Source: Chrysomallon squamiferum (taxonomy: Eukaryota; Mollusca; Gastropoda; Neomphalida; Peltospiridae). Taken from it: 64,000 bases of DNA. The stretch is from positions 13,650,759-13,714,758 of the forward strand of contig CM022678.1 of the NCBI GenBank assembly GCA_012295275.1, given 5' to 3'. A model generated the notes under the pieces. The model saw only the letters and a list, made by a program, of their open reading frames with translations, searched no databases and was not told the origin of the DNA. Below are positions 25,224-40,322 of this stretch, piece after piece. Position numbers and translations under genes: made by a program. Position 1 is the first letter of the stretch, and each line of letters starts with the position of its first letter.

Positions 25224-26561
25224 CTATGACCTTGACCCTAAAATTTCAAGAGATGAAGTGGAACCCCGTGACGATTGAGCAAGACCAGAGGAAGAGGAAT
25301 GGTGTCCAACCAGTGAGGAAGTTGTAAACAGTTTGTACCAGCCAATCACAATGTTGCTTAAATCTAAATCAGCCAACAGAATCTGGGCTACACCCATAAA
25401 CACTTTTTTGTCCATTCGTCCATAATCTCCCCACACAGTAACCTGCATAAAATAATAAAAATATAAAACATTATTCATAAAAATAAAAAATTATTATATA
25501 TCTATTTATGAAAGAACAAATGTCTGGATAAAGATGACATATCCATAATATTTAAATGAAGTTTGCTTTGTTCACTGACATTATTGGACAACAGAACAGA
25601 TAATTCAAGGACGATTTCTATTCCTGAAAATAAAATATACATTAACGTTCACTTAAATAAGTGTACTAAAAGCAGGAAATGCCTGTAACAAAGGAAGATA
25701 ACTATATTATAATAAAATGTGTAAGAACGATAACTCTACTATAAGTGTTTAAGGAACATAACTCCACAATAACAAAATTTTTAAGGAAGATAACTTTACC
25801 ATAACAAAGTTTTTAAGAAAGATAACTTTGCTATAACAAAGTGTTTAAGAAAGATAACTTTGCTATAACAAAGTGTTTAAGGAAGATAACTCTGTATAAC
25901 AAAGTGTTTAAGAAAGATAACTCTGTATAACGCAACGTGTAATGAAGATACCTGTAATATTCTGCCATGATAGGACTCATTGAAGACTAACTGTTGCTGG
26001 TAGAGTGGATCAAGTGTTCGTCTTGCGGTTGTAGTTTTCTGTTTCTCTACACATGTTTTGTTTTCTATTAAGTAAACTTTCACATATGGAGCTGTAATAG
26101 AATGTAAGTCAGTTATTACACATTGTTACTGATTAGTTATAGTCAGAAACAATTACACAGACTCTTCTCTGTCAGCACTATTAGTATTAGATTGCATTTA
26201 AAAAAACAAAAGAGAACAAACAAAATAACTCTCTAAATTGTGTAGATTTAATCAATTTTCTAGATTTCTAATTACTTAATATTTTCTACATGTGGAAGGA
26301 GATGGTATAAATTAAAAACATTTAAAAAAAAAAAAATAAAAACCTGGAAGAACTCTTGCTCCTGGTTTTGACAATAACCCTCGTGCTCGTATAACCTCAA
26401 CCTCAAGGTGACCCTTCCTATCATAGAGACCCAGCTGAATTTCTCCAAGACAAGCAGAACCAAGAACCTGGCGACCAACAAGTTGAGAAGGACCCAAACC
26501 CTCAACAAAATCTCCAAACTGTCCCTCAGGTCCCAGCCGTACACCAGTTGGAAGCCATTGT
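25224..26561 (-). CDS. RIMS: RIM C2B domain exons and C-terminus
   Basis: Three exons (26344-26561, 25952-26091, 25224-25442). They begin with QWLPTGVRLGPEGQFGDFVE and LVGRQVLG, then the C2B core: LEVEVIRARGLLSKPGA, APYVKVYLIENKTCVEKQK, RRTLDPLYQQQLVFNES, VTVWGDYGRMDKKVFMGVAQ, and end IGWYKLFTTSSL plus a Ser-rich tail closing in SLEILGSRS. This is the most conserved part of RIM. As in other RIMs, no cluster of aspartates for calcium binding is seen in the top loops. The middle exon's upstream partner has an unusual donor (G|GTTTTTATT at 26343), yet the splice is required by the protein match. Confidence 0.96.
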
Positions 26562-26849
26562 CTGAAACAGGAATAATACATTTTATGATTTTTTTTTGTT
26601 GAATTTTTTAACAAGTATACTGGTGTAGGTTTTTCAGTTCATATGTATATATAAATAAAAGTATAAATGATTCAAAGTTTGTTAATAAATATATCTTTGC
26701 AAGTATGACTATTTTTGAGTTACTAAAAACAAGTCAGATATTTCATTATGACTCATTAAAAAACTAAACAAACATTTTCTATCTAAGAATGTACAGCAAT
26801 AACTTGGATAGTCTCTGAGTCTATTACATTTTATAATAGATGATGTTGT

Positions 26850-26892
<43 letters not shown>

Positions 26893-29800
26893 TATAAGTG
26901 TATGTATGTGTGTGCATATTCTTATATGAATAGACTGTGCCTCACTCTGTAGTTTTGTTTTATCAGAGTTGTGATCAGCACACTGCAAGGATGACAAAGT
27001 TACTTACACACTGGAGGAATCACTACTGATACTGCCAACACTGCCATCGGTGGAGTCCTTGCTTGCCTGCTTTGACATCCCACCTCTGAGATCAACTGGA
27101 CCCACCTCCTCACTCCTCTGAAAGGAGGTTTTTTTCTTCTCTGAAATTAGAAAAATCAGTTAATGTGTATTAATCGAAAAGAAAATTAAAGTCACATTTT
27201 CAGTAAATGTTTCCTACAAACAGAAAGCATGTAACCAATCTTTCATAAACCATTCATAAAATGTAATAATTAGATATATATCATATATATACTATTAGTA
27301 TACTCATATTAAATAAAGCTTCAAAAGAAGAACCTTGGAGAACCATGCCTTTTATCTTACAGACTCTTCATAATATACTGTAATTTCTTTTTAAATAGTG
27401 GATTCAGTTTAACCAAATTTTACTGCAGTATTATTTCTGTGTTACCTGCTAACTGAGTCGCACTGCTGCTTCTCCTGTTCAGTCCCACAAAGGAAGCCAT
27501 TTTGTGCCCAAGACTTGGCCGACGTTTTCTGCCCTCTGTGACACTAGATGACACTGCCGAATCTGACACACTGCCGTCGTTTTTGTCATACACCTGACTG
27601 TCATTGTTTGTACTTCGAACAACCTGCCTTGACCTGGGTATTGTTGTCTTACTCTCCATCTTCTGTGTAAACTCACTGCAAAACCAATGTTTAGTAAATG
27701 AAATGTTCCTAGACTTGTTTTATTATCACATTAAGACATATACAACCCTCTGGCACCATGCAAGGATATACATTTTGATCTTTTTATATAAATGATTTTT
27801 TAACAGATTGGTAACAGAGACAAAACCTTTATGGCCTTTGTTGTGACTTGAACAGGAAAAAAAAATGACATGACAATGCATCATAATAAAATTGTTAGTA
27901 AGGCTTCTTTTAAATGGATCTAACACAGTAAGGGAAACATAAAAATTTGGCACTGTCAGGAATCTTTTTATATAGCAAATTAATGATAAATAAATACCTT
28001 AACCTGCGGTGAGGTCGTTCAGACTGAGTTGACCTCACACTGATCGTGCTGACCTTTGACACTTCAGACATGTCACTTGTTTCTGAAACATCACTGGCAA
28101 CATCATCTGACACATCAGGACTGAACTCTACAAGCAGAAAACAAGTTAACAAAACCACCAATGTTACACCCGATTTTCCCAGGTAAACTAACAAAACCAT
28201 TCAATATTACATTTTGGTTTTGCAGGTAACTAATTTAAAAAGATTTTTAAAAAGACAGATTAATGATTTTTATATCTTGATTTCATAGGTGTCTGTAAAC
28301 TTTTACCTTTTATTTATTTCCCTAACATAAACAAGAACCTGCCAATATACAATACTGATTAGGACAGCCTGTTTTATACTATTAGGTTAAATATGTTTTA
28401 AAGTACAAATATCTGAAACAGACTGTTGGTTAAAGAAACTTAATTCACACCTTTCCTGCGACTCCTGTGACCACGTTCAGGTTCTCTGCCCCTGTCATAA
28501 GTACGATCCATCCTGTCACGCCCATGTTCCCGTCGGTTACGGTCCATTGAAACTCCCCTCTCTCTTGACTTACCACGATCTTTTGAGCTAAAAACAGAAT
28601 AAACTTTCTGAAATGACTTGTAAGAATCAATATTCCTTTATGCAAATCTAAAAACATACTAACATTAATAATTGACTTAGTTTCTAATTTTGTCCGAACA
28701 TTAAGAGTAAACACTTGTAGGCAGAATTTTACTTTGTTATCAGACAGTAAGCCAAGATAACATTGTAGCAGTAGACTGAAATTTCTGTGATCACCACCTG
28801 TCTTACTCTTCTTGGTCATTAATTCTGTTAGACAGTTTTGTCCAACTCTAATAATCCTAAGTCTTGGGGTCATATGAATTAAGTGAAGTCCACAATAATG
28901 AGACTTCGGACAGGATGCTAATGGATTTCATGACCTTTTTCTCCCCTCCTATCTTTGGTTTTTGAATGACATGAAACTGTAAGATATTTCCAGCTACAGT
29001 TATATTTATACTATTCCAGTTTTAAAGTAATCACTTAATGGAAATATATGGTTTGCTTACATTTTGATATGTACTATTTATTATTTATTTATTTGTTTAT
29101 TTCATGTTTTACATATTTACCGATCTATGTACTTGTCATGCTGTGAGTAATAAGCCTCGCTGTCAGACTGTGGGTAGTTTGGTCCATGTCGACTCGGACT
29201 TCCTCCCATTTTCATCTTCATCTTCATCAACCGAGCTCTCTCCTCCAAATCTTGTGTCACTGAAAATACACTTGTCTCAGTAATAACTCTGACTATAACA
29301 GTAAAATGCTTTTGTCACTCAGGATGAAACATAATTTTCTATAATAGCAGTATTACTGACAGTGGTTGAGCTGATTGTGCTAGAAATTATGACACAGTAG
29401 CAATTATTATAAATAATTTTGATGGTCGAGTTGTAGCATTAGTAATAGTGGTAGTAGCAGCAGCATATGTAATAACAACAACAACAGTAATACTAGGAAG
29501 AATAAAAATAACAATAGTGATAATGCTAGAAAAGGCAGCTACAGCATCAGAGTGGTGGTAGTACTATAACAGTAACATGCAGAATTAGTTTTAAAATGCA
29601 TTACAACTGTTTTATTATTAAACCTGTATTTTAAACAACAATAAATAATAATAATAATATGAGCAGAGTAGTAACAGATGAAGTGCTCCTTTAAGTCTTA
29701 GATTTACTGCACTGACCTCTGTCTCTGCTGGCCATCTGAGCCTCTAGAGGTATTGCAGGCAGTTGTCTTTTCTTTGGAGAGGGTGTGGACTGTGGAGTTC

Positions 29801-32800
29801 CACCTGCTGACCGGGCGTGAACACTTCTCACAGCCCCTGCAGCTTGTGACCTGCAACACAGTGACAAAAACCTTAAATAAGAAGATTCAGATACCTTTGC
29901 TTACACTGATTACTGAAAAGTTGCTTTTCCATACACATTTAATTTATATAAAGTACATAAAATATATTTTGCCATGTGTTTCCAACACAATATTAATGAA
30001 AAACTGAAAAGAAGGTTTGTGATTAATTTAGATTTTTACAAAATCACACTGAGCTTATATAGAGAAGACCTCCAGCTGCTAGCATCAGGTTTATTTTCTT
30101 TTATCACAAACAAAAAATAAAATTGATCATTTTGCAACTGATGTTCAGAGTACTTACCTTAGTTCAGGTGGCGATAGTGACCGAGAACCTTCAGGAACTC
30201 TATGGTGATTGGGAGACCTTGACCTTGACCTGCCAGTCACCTCTCTGAGTGGTGAGCGAGATCTTTTTTGTGCGTGTTCAGGTAATTCTAGCTGTTCACC
30301 GGGTATGTGTCGTCTACGAGATCCTACTTCATCTCGACCTACCACTGTAAGTAACATGGTACATATAAACTGGGTTTTTCTTCATCATTGAAGTTATTTT
30401 GAATAATTAATATATTGTTTTTAAAATGTTTATAAAGCTAATTATGTATGTGTTAGTGCTTGTATGTGTAACTTTCTTTGCCTAAAATAAAGGAATGTGA
30501 TAAATGCATTAACTGAATTCATTACTAAAATGTAATAATTAGACATGTATCATCAACCAGATTAATATTTTAATGTAAATCTTACCAGTGTTACAATGCA
30601 ACTTATTTCAAAATATGTTTGTTTTCATTTATTTATAGTTTATTACTTACAGTTAAAATAATGCATGTGATCTGTGAGACTCTATGTATGTAATGTATGA
30701 TTTCCATAAACTTTAAGCTGTACAACCTTAATGAATGTATCAGTAGTGTATGTTCAGGGTGTGTTAGGATTCTACAGAATATAATAAGTTCAAAGAAACT
30801 GTCAGTATGCTCAGTATAAAACAATACCACAGCAGCTATATCATCATTTAAATGTAAGCTTCATTAATAGTCCATAGACCATCACTGTGAACATCAAGAT
30901 TGCAGTAAAAATGAATAAACATTCTAAATGATTCACAACATCAAATAGTATGACTGACTCAACCAAAACTTTCTACATGATTATATAATAAGCTGAATCA
31001 GTTTTATGAATAACAGACAATACAAAATAATAACAAGTAAGCTGCATCAAAATTCTATGAGTAAATAACTCCAGGGTAGATGTATCAATATTACCAGTAA
31101 CAGTCTCCATCAGTAAGCCTGTATTCTTCAAGTTATTTCTATGTAACAACAAACATAATTTAACCATTAAATAACTTAGTCTTAATTACATAAATGAAAG
31201 TAAACAAGCAATACAACTTGTATTTAATTACGTTTTGAGCAGTAAAACTAGTGACATGAATGGTACTAAACCTTGTGACACTAGGCAACTGATATATGGA
31301 TGACTAACACTATATTGATACTAAGATATGGTTAATACTACACTAGCGACACAGCTGATACAAACATAAGTGACAAGACTAATTCTAATGCAGGTGATGA
31401 TACTGATTTTAGTGACACACTGGTGTAACTAAGGGTCATTGTAACAGAGAGCACTGCAATCTAGTGAGACAACAACAGAACTATTTCTAGTGACTAACAA
31501 CAAAAACTGACAGCCACTACCTGTGGCACTTCGTCTACGAGACGAGTTGTCACGATCTCGCCTACTCAGATGCCGTTCACTGTCAGAGAACTCTTCAATG
31601 TCGGGAGGAGTGATACAAGGACTTACACTAGCACCATCACTTCGTCCTGTGGAAAAAACAGTCCACCAGCAAGGGCAAATAACTTCATTGAAGCCAAGGG
31701 CAGATAATATTTCTAAAATGCTTTATTCATTTTATATTTGTTTGTTTGTTGTTACAAATACTACAAGAAAATCCAGGTGAAGACTCACATCATAATTGAC
31801 TTTTTTTTTTACTGAGGTTGTGTCACCAAAACAATGTTTAAATGGTGATAACTCTGTAGCTCTGCATGCATAATTGTTTAAGAATCAGCAGTATTTCTTG
31901 AGTAAGCATTGCAACATTTTTATTTTTATTAGAAAGGGGGACTGTCAGCCAAGTAACCTGCACTAATCTTTACATATATACTTGTGAACTTAGTATACTC
32001 TCACCAACAAAATGTGTATGCTTGCACATTAGTATATTTTTAAGTATATGCCACCCAACTAATAGCGTCTAACCACATTGCCACCCAGACAGAATATCTT
32101 TAAATATATGACATTTTAAATTTAGTCTACAGCTGATGCATTATATATTTTAAAATAAATAAGCATTATCTGAATTCATAACAACCTGTGATGACTCCTA
32201 TGCCATCATCGAAGTCGAGTTCTGACATGTCACTGTCACTGAGGCCACGTGAAATGTGAGGTGCTGTTAGGTGGGACTTACGCAAATCTGTCGCATCATG
32301 ACAAACTTTCTGAAATCACAAAATACATGTAATTATGTAAATAGTTACAACATTAGAGATCATTGTTATCTAGTAACCATTTAGTAACAGGGTGAGAGAG
32401 ATACTGAAATTAAAATTTAATGATTGTATTTTCCTGATTAAATATTATACCGTTCTAGGTGAAGAGGAAGGAAGTGGTAAGCTGGCATCGTCATGGAGAC
32501 CAAGTTGATACCAGTAAGGCTCATCATTTAGATTGGCAGTGGTTAGGTCGATCAGAACCTATCATAAAAAGAAAATAATTAATTATATTACATACACACC
32601 GAAAAGAAAACCATGGATATATATATAAAAAAAAAATACCAGCTGAAAACATAAATACATTTTTATTTATTTATATAGAAATTTTAAAAATATCATTATT
32701 AAATTATATGTTTCTACTACAATCCACACTGAAACGATAAATGAATTGCACTTACTTCCCCTAAGAAGTCACTGGCCCCAATTCTATCATAATCCCAGAC

Positions 32801-35800
32801 TGTTATTTCTAGAAGTCTGTCCCGCATGTCACATTCTTTAACTGCATAATAAATAAATGTTTGATTCCAGGTTGGCTCTATGGTGTTAGCAATCGTCTTA
32901 GTTCTCCTCTTACTTTTCTCACTATCAAAGAGAAAAAGAAACAATTCACAATAAATAAATAATAATAATAATAATAATTAGTTCATGAGCATTTAATACA
33001 ATACTGTTTTCACCTATATCTAATAACTTCCTAATCAATCATAATTAAGAAAAAAAAAATAATAATAATAATGATTAAAATAAAAATTAGCTTCCAAAAA
33101 GAAGATATAGCAGTCACTAGTTTTGGTATTAATCAAAGCACATGTATTATTACATTTGGAGTTTGTAAGTATGAATTATAGTCAACTGGTATAAAGAAAT
33201 TCTCACGTTAAATATATCATTATAAATAACAACAACGACTGAAATGGTATCTTAAATATTCTTGTAATTGCGACATTTCCATGAAGAAATTCTAAAATAA
33301 CATTACTACAAAACCCTGTATGCAAATCTTTAATATTAGTCTACCCGTATGAAGACACTGTAATATGTAAATACATCTCTCTCTGGTGGTTGCAAGTATA
33401 CCAACTAATTCTTGTTTCATTTATGAAAAAAATGTTTGAAGCCTCCTTTTAAATGAACTTAGTATGTTAATCATACAGAAATAAGTCATTCAGCATTTCT
33501 CTTTAAAGGAAGATTTACATATTTAAAAACTATATTAATAATATTTTGAGAGTAGCACAAATCTATTTTTTTTATTTTGAAAACATTGCCACTTTCATTC
33601 AAACATCAAATCTGATGCAAAGAAAAAAGTTAACAAATTTAAAAAAAGATGCACCAAAAAATAATCTAATTACAGTTAAATAGTTATTTCTAAGATAATT
33701 ATTAACATGCAAAAAAAGATGGTGATATTTACATCAGTTCAGATATTTGTTATTTTTCATCTTATTCTTTTTAACTCTATTTTAATTGAAATCATTGCCT
33801 AATATTGCTATCAGTGACTTGATCATTTTAAAGACATTTCTGCTGAGCAATATTCCAGTATGAATTTGTTTTATAAATTTTAAACTTTATATTGTTATTA
33901 ATGACTGTCCATAAGAGAAAACAAAAAACTAAATTAATAATATTAGTAAAAATATATTTGAAAAACAATACTTTTTAACCAAAAACATTTACTTGGATCA
34001 GTCTGTTAAAAAACTGAAACATGCAAAAAATTCTAAAACTAATAAATACTTTATTTCTTTGTACAAATGTGCTCAGCATTTTGTCTGTGAGATAGGGTGT
34101 TTCTAATGCTTTTAAAAAGTAAAATGAAAACAAAGGAAAGATTAAAAAAAAGATTGTTAATAATTATTTTTAATAAACATTCCTCAGTTATAAAGATATA
34201 CACATAGATAAAGTGGGAAAAAAGGAAAGAAATGAAATTCAAAAAAAAATATATATATTGAAATTTTATGCAAGTGTGATGTTGTAAAGGTTAACAAAAT
34301 AGAAAAAATTGCAACGGTAGCTACCGTTTTAAACTAAAATTAGCTGTTGATATAATACTGTGTATTTTTCTTTATAATATTGTCAATTTATTCAAGTAAA
34401 ATTAGAATGCACTCTTTAGTTTTATACATGTTATTGTTTAACAAGGAAGTAGTACTTAATAGTTACAAATATTTAAACATCTTTAATGCATATACAATAT
34501 ATTTCACATTCAGTGGCAGACCACAACCTGTTTGTCTGTTACAGTGCGAGTGATACACTGATACTAATTATGACGAGTTCACTATTACAGTCTGTTGTGT
34601 TGTACGTGTCACAGATGACGAGTTCATTATTAGTCTGTTGTGTTGTACATGTCAGAGATAATGAGTTCATTATTAGTCTGTTGTGTTGTGCATGTCACAG
34701 ATGACAAGTTCAGTATTACAGTCTGTTGTGTTGTACGTGTCACAGATGACGAGTTCATTATTAGTCTGTTGTGTTGTACATGTCACAGATGACGAGTTCA
34801 GTATTACAGTCTGTTGTGTTGTACATGTCACAGATGACAAGTTCAGTATTATACAGTCTGTTGTGTTGTACATGTCACAGATGACAAGTTCAGTATTATA
34901 CAGTCTGTTGTGTTGTACATGTCACAGATGACAAGTTCAGTATTATACAGTCTGTTGTGTTGTACATGTCACAGATGACAAGTTCAGTATTATAGTCTGT
35001 TGTGTTGTACATGTCACAGATGACGAGTTCAGTATTACAGTCTGTTGTGTTGTACATGTTAGAGATGACGAGTTCATTATTACAGTCTGTTGTGTTGTAC
35101 ATGTCACAGATGACGAGTTCAGTATTACAGTCTGTTGTGTTGTACATGTCACAGATGACGAGTTCAGTATTACAGTCTGTTGTGTTGTACATGTCACAGA
35201 TGACGAGTTCAGTATTATAGTCTGTTGTTTTGTACATGTCATAGATGACGAGTTCAGTATTACAGTCTGTTGTGTTGTACATGTCACAGATGATGAGTTC
35301 AGTATTATACAGTCTGTTGTGTTGTACATGTCACAGATGACAAGTTCAGTATTATACAGTCTGTTGTGTTGTACATGTCACAGATGACAAGTTCAGTATT
35401 ATAGCCTGTTGTGTTGTGCATGTCACATGACGAGTTCAGTATTAGTCTGTTGTGTTGTGCATGTCATAGATGACAAGTTCAGTATTACAGTCTGTTGTGT
35501 TGTGCATGTCACAGATGACGAGTTCAGTATTACAGTCTGTTGTGTTGCACATGTCACAGATGACGAGTTCAGTATTACAGTCTGTTGTGTTGTGCATGTC
35601 ACAGGTGACGAGTTCAGTATTACAGTCTGTTGTGTTGTGCATGTCACAGATGACGAGTTCAGTATTACAGTCTGTTGTGTTGTGCATGTCACAGATGACG
35701 AGTTCAGTATTAGAGTCTGTTGTGTTGTGCATGTCACAGATGACGAGTTCAGTATTATACAGTCTGTTGTGTTGTGCATGTCACAGATGACAAGTTCAGT

Positions 35801-38800
35801 ATTACAGTCTGTTGTGTTGTGCATGTCACAGGTGACGAGTTCAGTATTACAGTCTGTTGTGTTGTGCATGTCACAGGTGACGAGTTCAGTATTACAGTCT
35901 GTTGTGTTGTGCATGTCACAGGTGACGAGTTCAGTATTACAGTCTGTTGTGTTGTGCATGTCACAGATGACAAGTTCAGTATTACAGTCTGTTGTGTTGT
36001 GCATGTCACAGATGCTTCTTTAATGTCATAATCAACAACATGAAACTGACATCAATGTTAACCAAGATGCAAATGATATGAACTGATTGATGGATATGAA
36101 TAAATAGAATACAAGATGCCCAAAATAAATCTAGAGACATTTAGTGAAATACTACATTTGTTGAATATGAAGAAAAAAGGAGAAAAAAAGAAAGAAAAAG
36201 AAACAAGCATTTAAATTTAAAAAAATAATATTACAAATGTTTTTATTATTTGTATTTACTTCATCTAAAATCCTACAAGCCTCCTTAAAATACTATGTAC
36301 ATACTATGTTAACCTTCACATGTAGTTTGTCATTGTGTTATGCTGGATCAGTCTGTCAATTTTCCATTACAGGTTTGAATCCCATGCTAGATTTTGTTTT
36401 AATATTTTATTTTTAATTTTATTTATTTATCATTTAAAGTTTACATATATAATTTTAAAATATCTTGACTGAACATTCTGGTATTTCATTGTATAACACA
36501 CCCCCAGCAAACTGAAAGAATAATAACTCTTTAAATATTCAGATACAACACATCCCTGTTTTTATTTTTCTCAAAAAGTTACTTTTTTAATTTTAACATT
36601 TTATTTTATTTATTATTTATTATTGCTATAAGAAATCAAACAATAAACTTGTTAATTTATTTTGTTGCAAAACATGGTATAATCTGAATCTTTCAATGAA
36701 ACAACATACATTAATATAAATTAATTAAAACCGATTGATTTTACAGATTTTTGTAACAGTTTAGTTAGTGTGTGACGTATGGTCATTTGCTATATATACT
36801 AGCAATAGTTCAATTACACGAAGACCTACCCACAATACAGTCCTCTCCTGGACTACTTTTTGTTCCATTAACTAGTTTTATCATCACCAGTAGCATTAAA
36901 TGTTTATTAATCAAAACACACTTCTACTTCAACATTTGAAATCTAACAATCATTAAAATGTTTTCACTAACATTCATTCATTCACAAGTGAGATTATTCC
37001 TGTCTGAAAACAATATTTTTCTCTGATGTTTGTCACCATGCAAAGTTTCAGTAAAAAACTAATACATTTTTTTATAATTTTTTTTATTATTTTCTTAAGT
37101 GTTTACTCTGTTTCAAAAATGCACCAATATTGAAATTTTCAAAAACAGTCAAGGCATCCATAAAAAGATAAGATAAATTAAAAAAGATATTTTTGTTTCT
37201 ACTATTTGAAAGATAAACACTAACCAATGATTAGCTAACATGTGTTGTGAACAACCAGCCCCGGGTAAGTAAGAGCCAATAGCTGATTGTCTTGTATAGT
37301 TTACATAGTTAACTCCCTTACGATGATTCTGAAGGTCACTGAAGAACATAAAACCAGGATTTTAGAGACAAAAACAAACAAAAAGAACACATCAACAAAA
37401 ACAACAAACAAAATAGTTGATTAAGATAACAAAGAAAATGCCTCATGATGTAAATGTACTATTTAAAGTAAAAAAATATATTTCATAGAAATCATGTAAA
37501 GTAAAATACACTATTCAAATTCAGTGGCCAACAAAGATGTAGATTTACTTCTTTCTGTTTCCTGTAAAAGACAGGAGTATTTCTGAAGTGCTGAATATTC
37601 CATCTTTGATGTGTTAAAGACCTTAGTGTAAAAAGTAGACAAAGAGCCTGAAGAGAGTTTTACAATTTTTCTTTATTCAAAATTTGAACGTATTATTTTT
37701 TTATGTATCTTGGTCTGTGTAAAGTTCCTGCTATCTACATTAAAACTTACAACATTTATAGAGACTATACTGAGGTTGTAGAGAAAAACACTTAAACTAC
37801 ACCCAACAGTTTGTATTATAACCTCACAAAAATGAAACTCTTTTAACTTTTCTTTTTTTCTTTTTAAAAATCACAAAATATTTATTTTGCATTAAATCAC
37901 TTCTTAACATTTATTTTGACACGACAGAAAAAAATAACAGCGCTCCATGATACAATAAATATTCAAAATAAAAAATTCTTATAAAGCCTGCCATAAAAAG
38001 AACAAAAACAAACAACTAAAAATAAAACAAAATTAAAACCAAGTATATTATTTATATAAAAAAAAATTTAAAATAAAATTTAAAAAATTGTATTGTTTAC
38101 AAAATATAAAAAGTTATTGACAGAGCAATCATTTTATAAACAAATAGAAAAAAGTTATAATAAATAGTTAAAAAATCAACAAAGAATGCTGAGAGACTCT
38201 CACCTTCGATCAGGAAGCAGATACAACTTGCAGTAAGGGTTGCGGAATTTGCCACTGTCAGTGAGTGGAAGATCAATGGCATTAATTACTGTGACAATCA
38301 ACTCATAGCTCTGAACATCATACCACAGCTTTACCTGAAACATTAATTAAAATGTACATATATATCATATCACAGCTTGTTCAATTTTAAAAATAATATT
38401 TAAAATAATTTAATTCTTCAAATTTTATGAGAAAATGGGAAAGAGCGAATTAATATAATATCAGATGATTTTTTCATACTAATTCAATGTGAAATATAAA
38501 TATTATAATTTACAGTTTTCCTGAAAATTAAATTTTCAGATATATAACCTTTTTTAATGCCTAAAATATTTATATAACTAATAATATAAAATGGTACCCC
38601 CAAAAATAATGTCAAAAATGATAATGAAATACCTGAAGTTTTCCTGTTATCTGAGGCGTGTGTGGCCGTGATCTGACCCCTGGTGATGTTGGTGAGCCAG
38701 GCGAGGTGACAGTAACACTACAAGGAGGGTGACTTCGATGTGTTTCCCTGTCTCGATGCGATTCCCTGCTTCTCTCCCCTCGTTCTCGATCTCGTGCTGG

Positions 38801-39525
38801 TAGTGCATCTCTAAGACCATAATCTTCAAAATAAACAGTTTGGTTATTTTTTAAATATATTACTTATAACAATTAATAAATCTATTTAAAACATAAAAAT
38901 ATCAGTTTAATATAATAATATCTTTAGAGAAATAACTCACCCCGAGCATGACTTCCAATGAAAGTTGTTTGAACTCCTGGTGGAACTTCCCCAGTTCTAA
39001 AACACAACAACAGCACACAATTCAAGACAAATATATGTTATTTATCAGGTGCCTCTGCATCTGTGTTTGCATTCTAAAACATGAATACACAATTTAGAAC
39101 AAATATTGTAATGTTAGTCTTCAGGTTTCTATGTGTAAATATGTGTTTTGATACCAAGATATTTCCTTTTTAAAAATGCTAAATTTCATTAGCTAATGAA
39201 AACATTTATTAGTTTTCCTAATAAGCAGTGTCTCCATTGGCTCTGTGTACTTACTCAGTGCTGCGATGAACAATAAGTTCAACCTGTGGTTCTTGCTTTG
39301 ATTCTAGAATTATTTCATAAACCTCCTCATATGTGGCTCCTTGTAGAGATCTGCCATTCCACTCCACCACCTCATCACCTAAAACACAACACATTAACTT
39401 TTATGGCTTGTCTCTTGTAACACTGCATAGTAATTTTTATAACTTTTCTTCTGGATGAGTTATGCTATTTATATAAATTAAGTTAAAAAGTACTACAAAT
39501 ATGTTTAGGTAAAGAATCTCTATCT

Positions 39526-39580
<55 letters not shown>

Positions 39581-39604
39581 ATGTTTAGGTAAAGAATCTC
39601 TATC

Positions 39605-39692
<88 letters not shown>

Positions 39693-40287
39693 AATATGTA
39701 AGTTTTAAGATTACCTGGTCTGAGGTGACCCACTGTATCAGCAATGCTGCCTTTCTTCACCTTTGCAATGAAAGCCCCAAGTTTTCCCTTTTCAGACAGT
39801 TTGCCACCAATTACTTTTAACCCTTTAATATAAAAATATTTATAACACTTATATATATATAGTTTAAATTTTACACATACATACACACTAATTCACAATT
39901 GTGTGTGTGTGTGTGTGTGTATTGTGTATATGATAACAATAACAATAACAAATTCTACTGGACCTATTATTCCTACTATTATTTCTACCACTATATCAAT
40001 TACTGCTGCCACTGCTGTAACTACAGCTGTGTTAAAATGTGATATTATTAGTAAAGTAGAAGAATAATGAGGTTGGTTGCACTAATATGATATGGTAACA
40101 GCAGTAGTTTTAGCAATAATTATAGTTTAGCATGAACAAAATGATGATATACCTAAAATAGCACTGGAGTCTGTTTTATGGCCTCCACCCTCTAATACAG
40201 TTTTCTTAAGTATCATGTGACCAATCCATTTAGAGCCATTGGCTGACAGCTGCCAGGTAACCGGATGCTGTAAAGTTCAATTTATTC

Positions 40288-40322
<35 letters not shown>

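Noticed and set aside
34673-36031. Long ORFs on both strands (up to about 200 codons) across 34.6-36.0 kb
   Set aside because: They are products of a 45-bp tandem repeat whose unit length is divisible by three; the peptides are simple repeats of one 15-residue unit on either strand.
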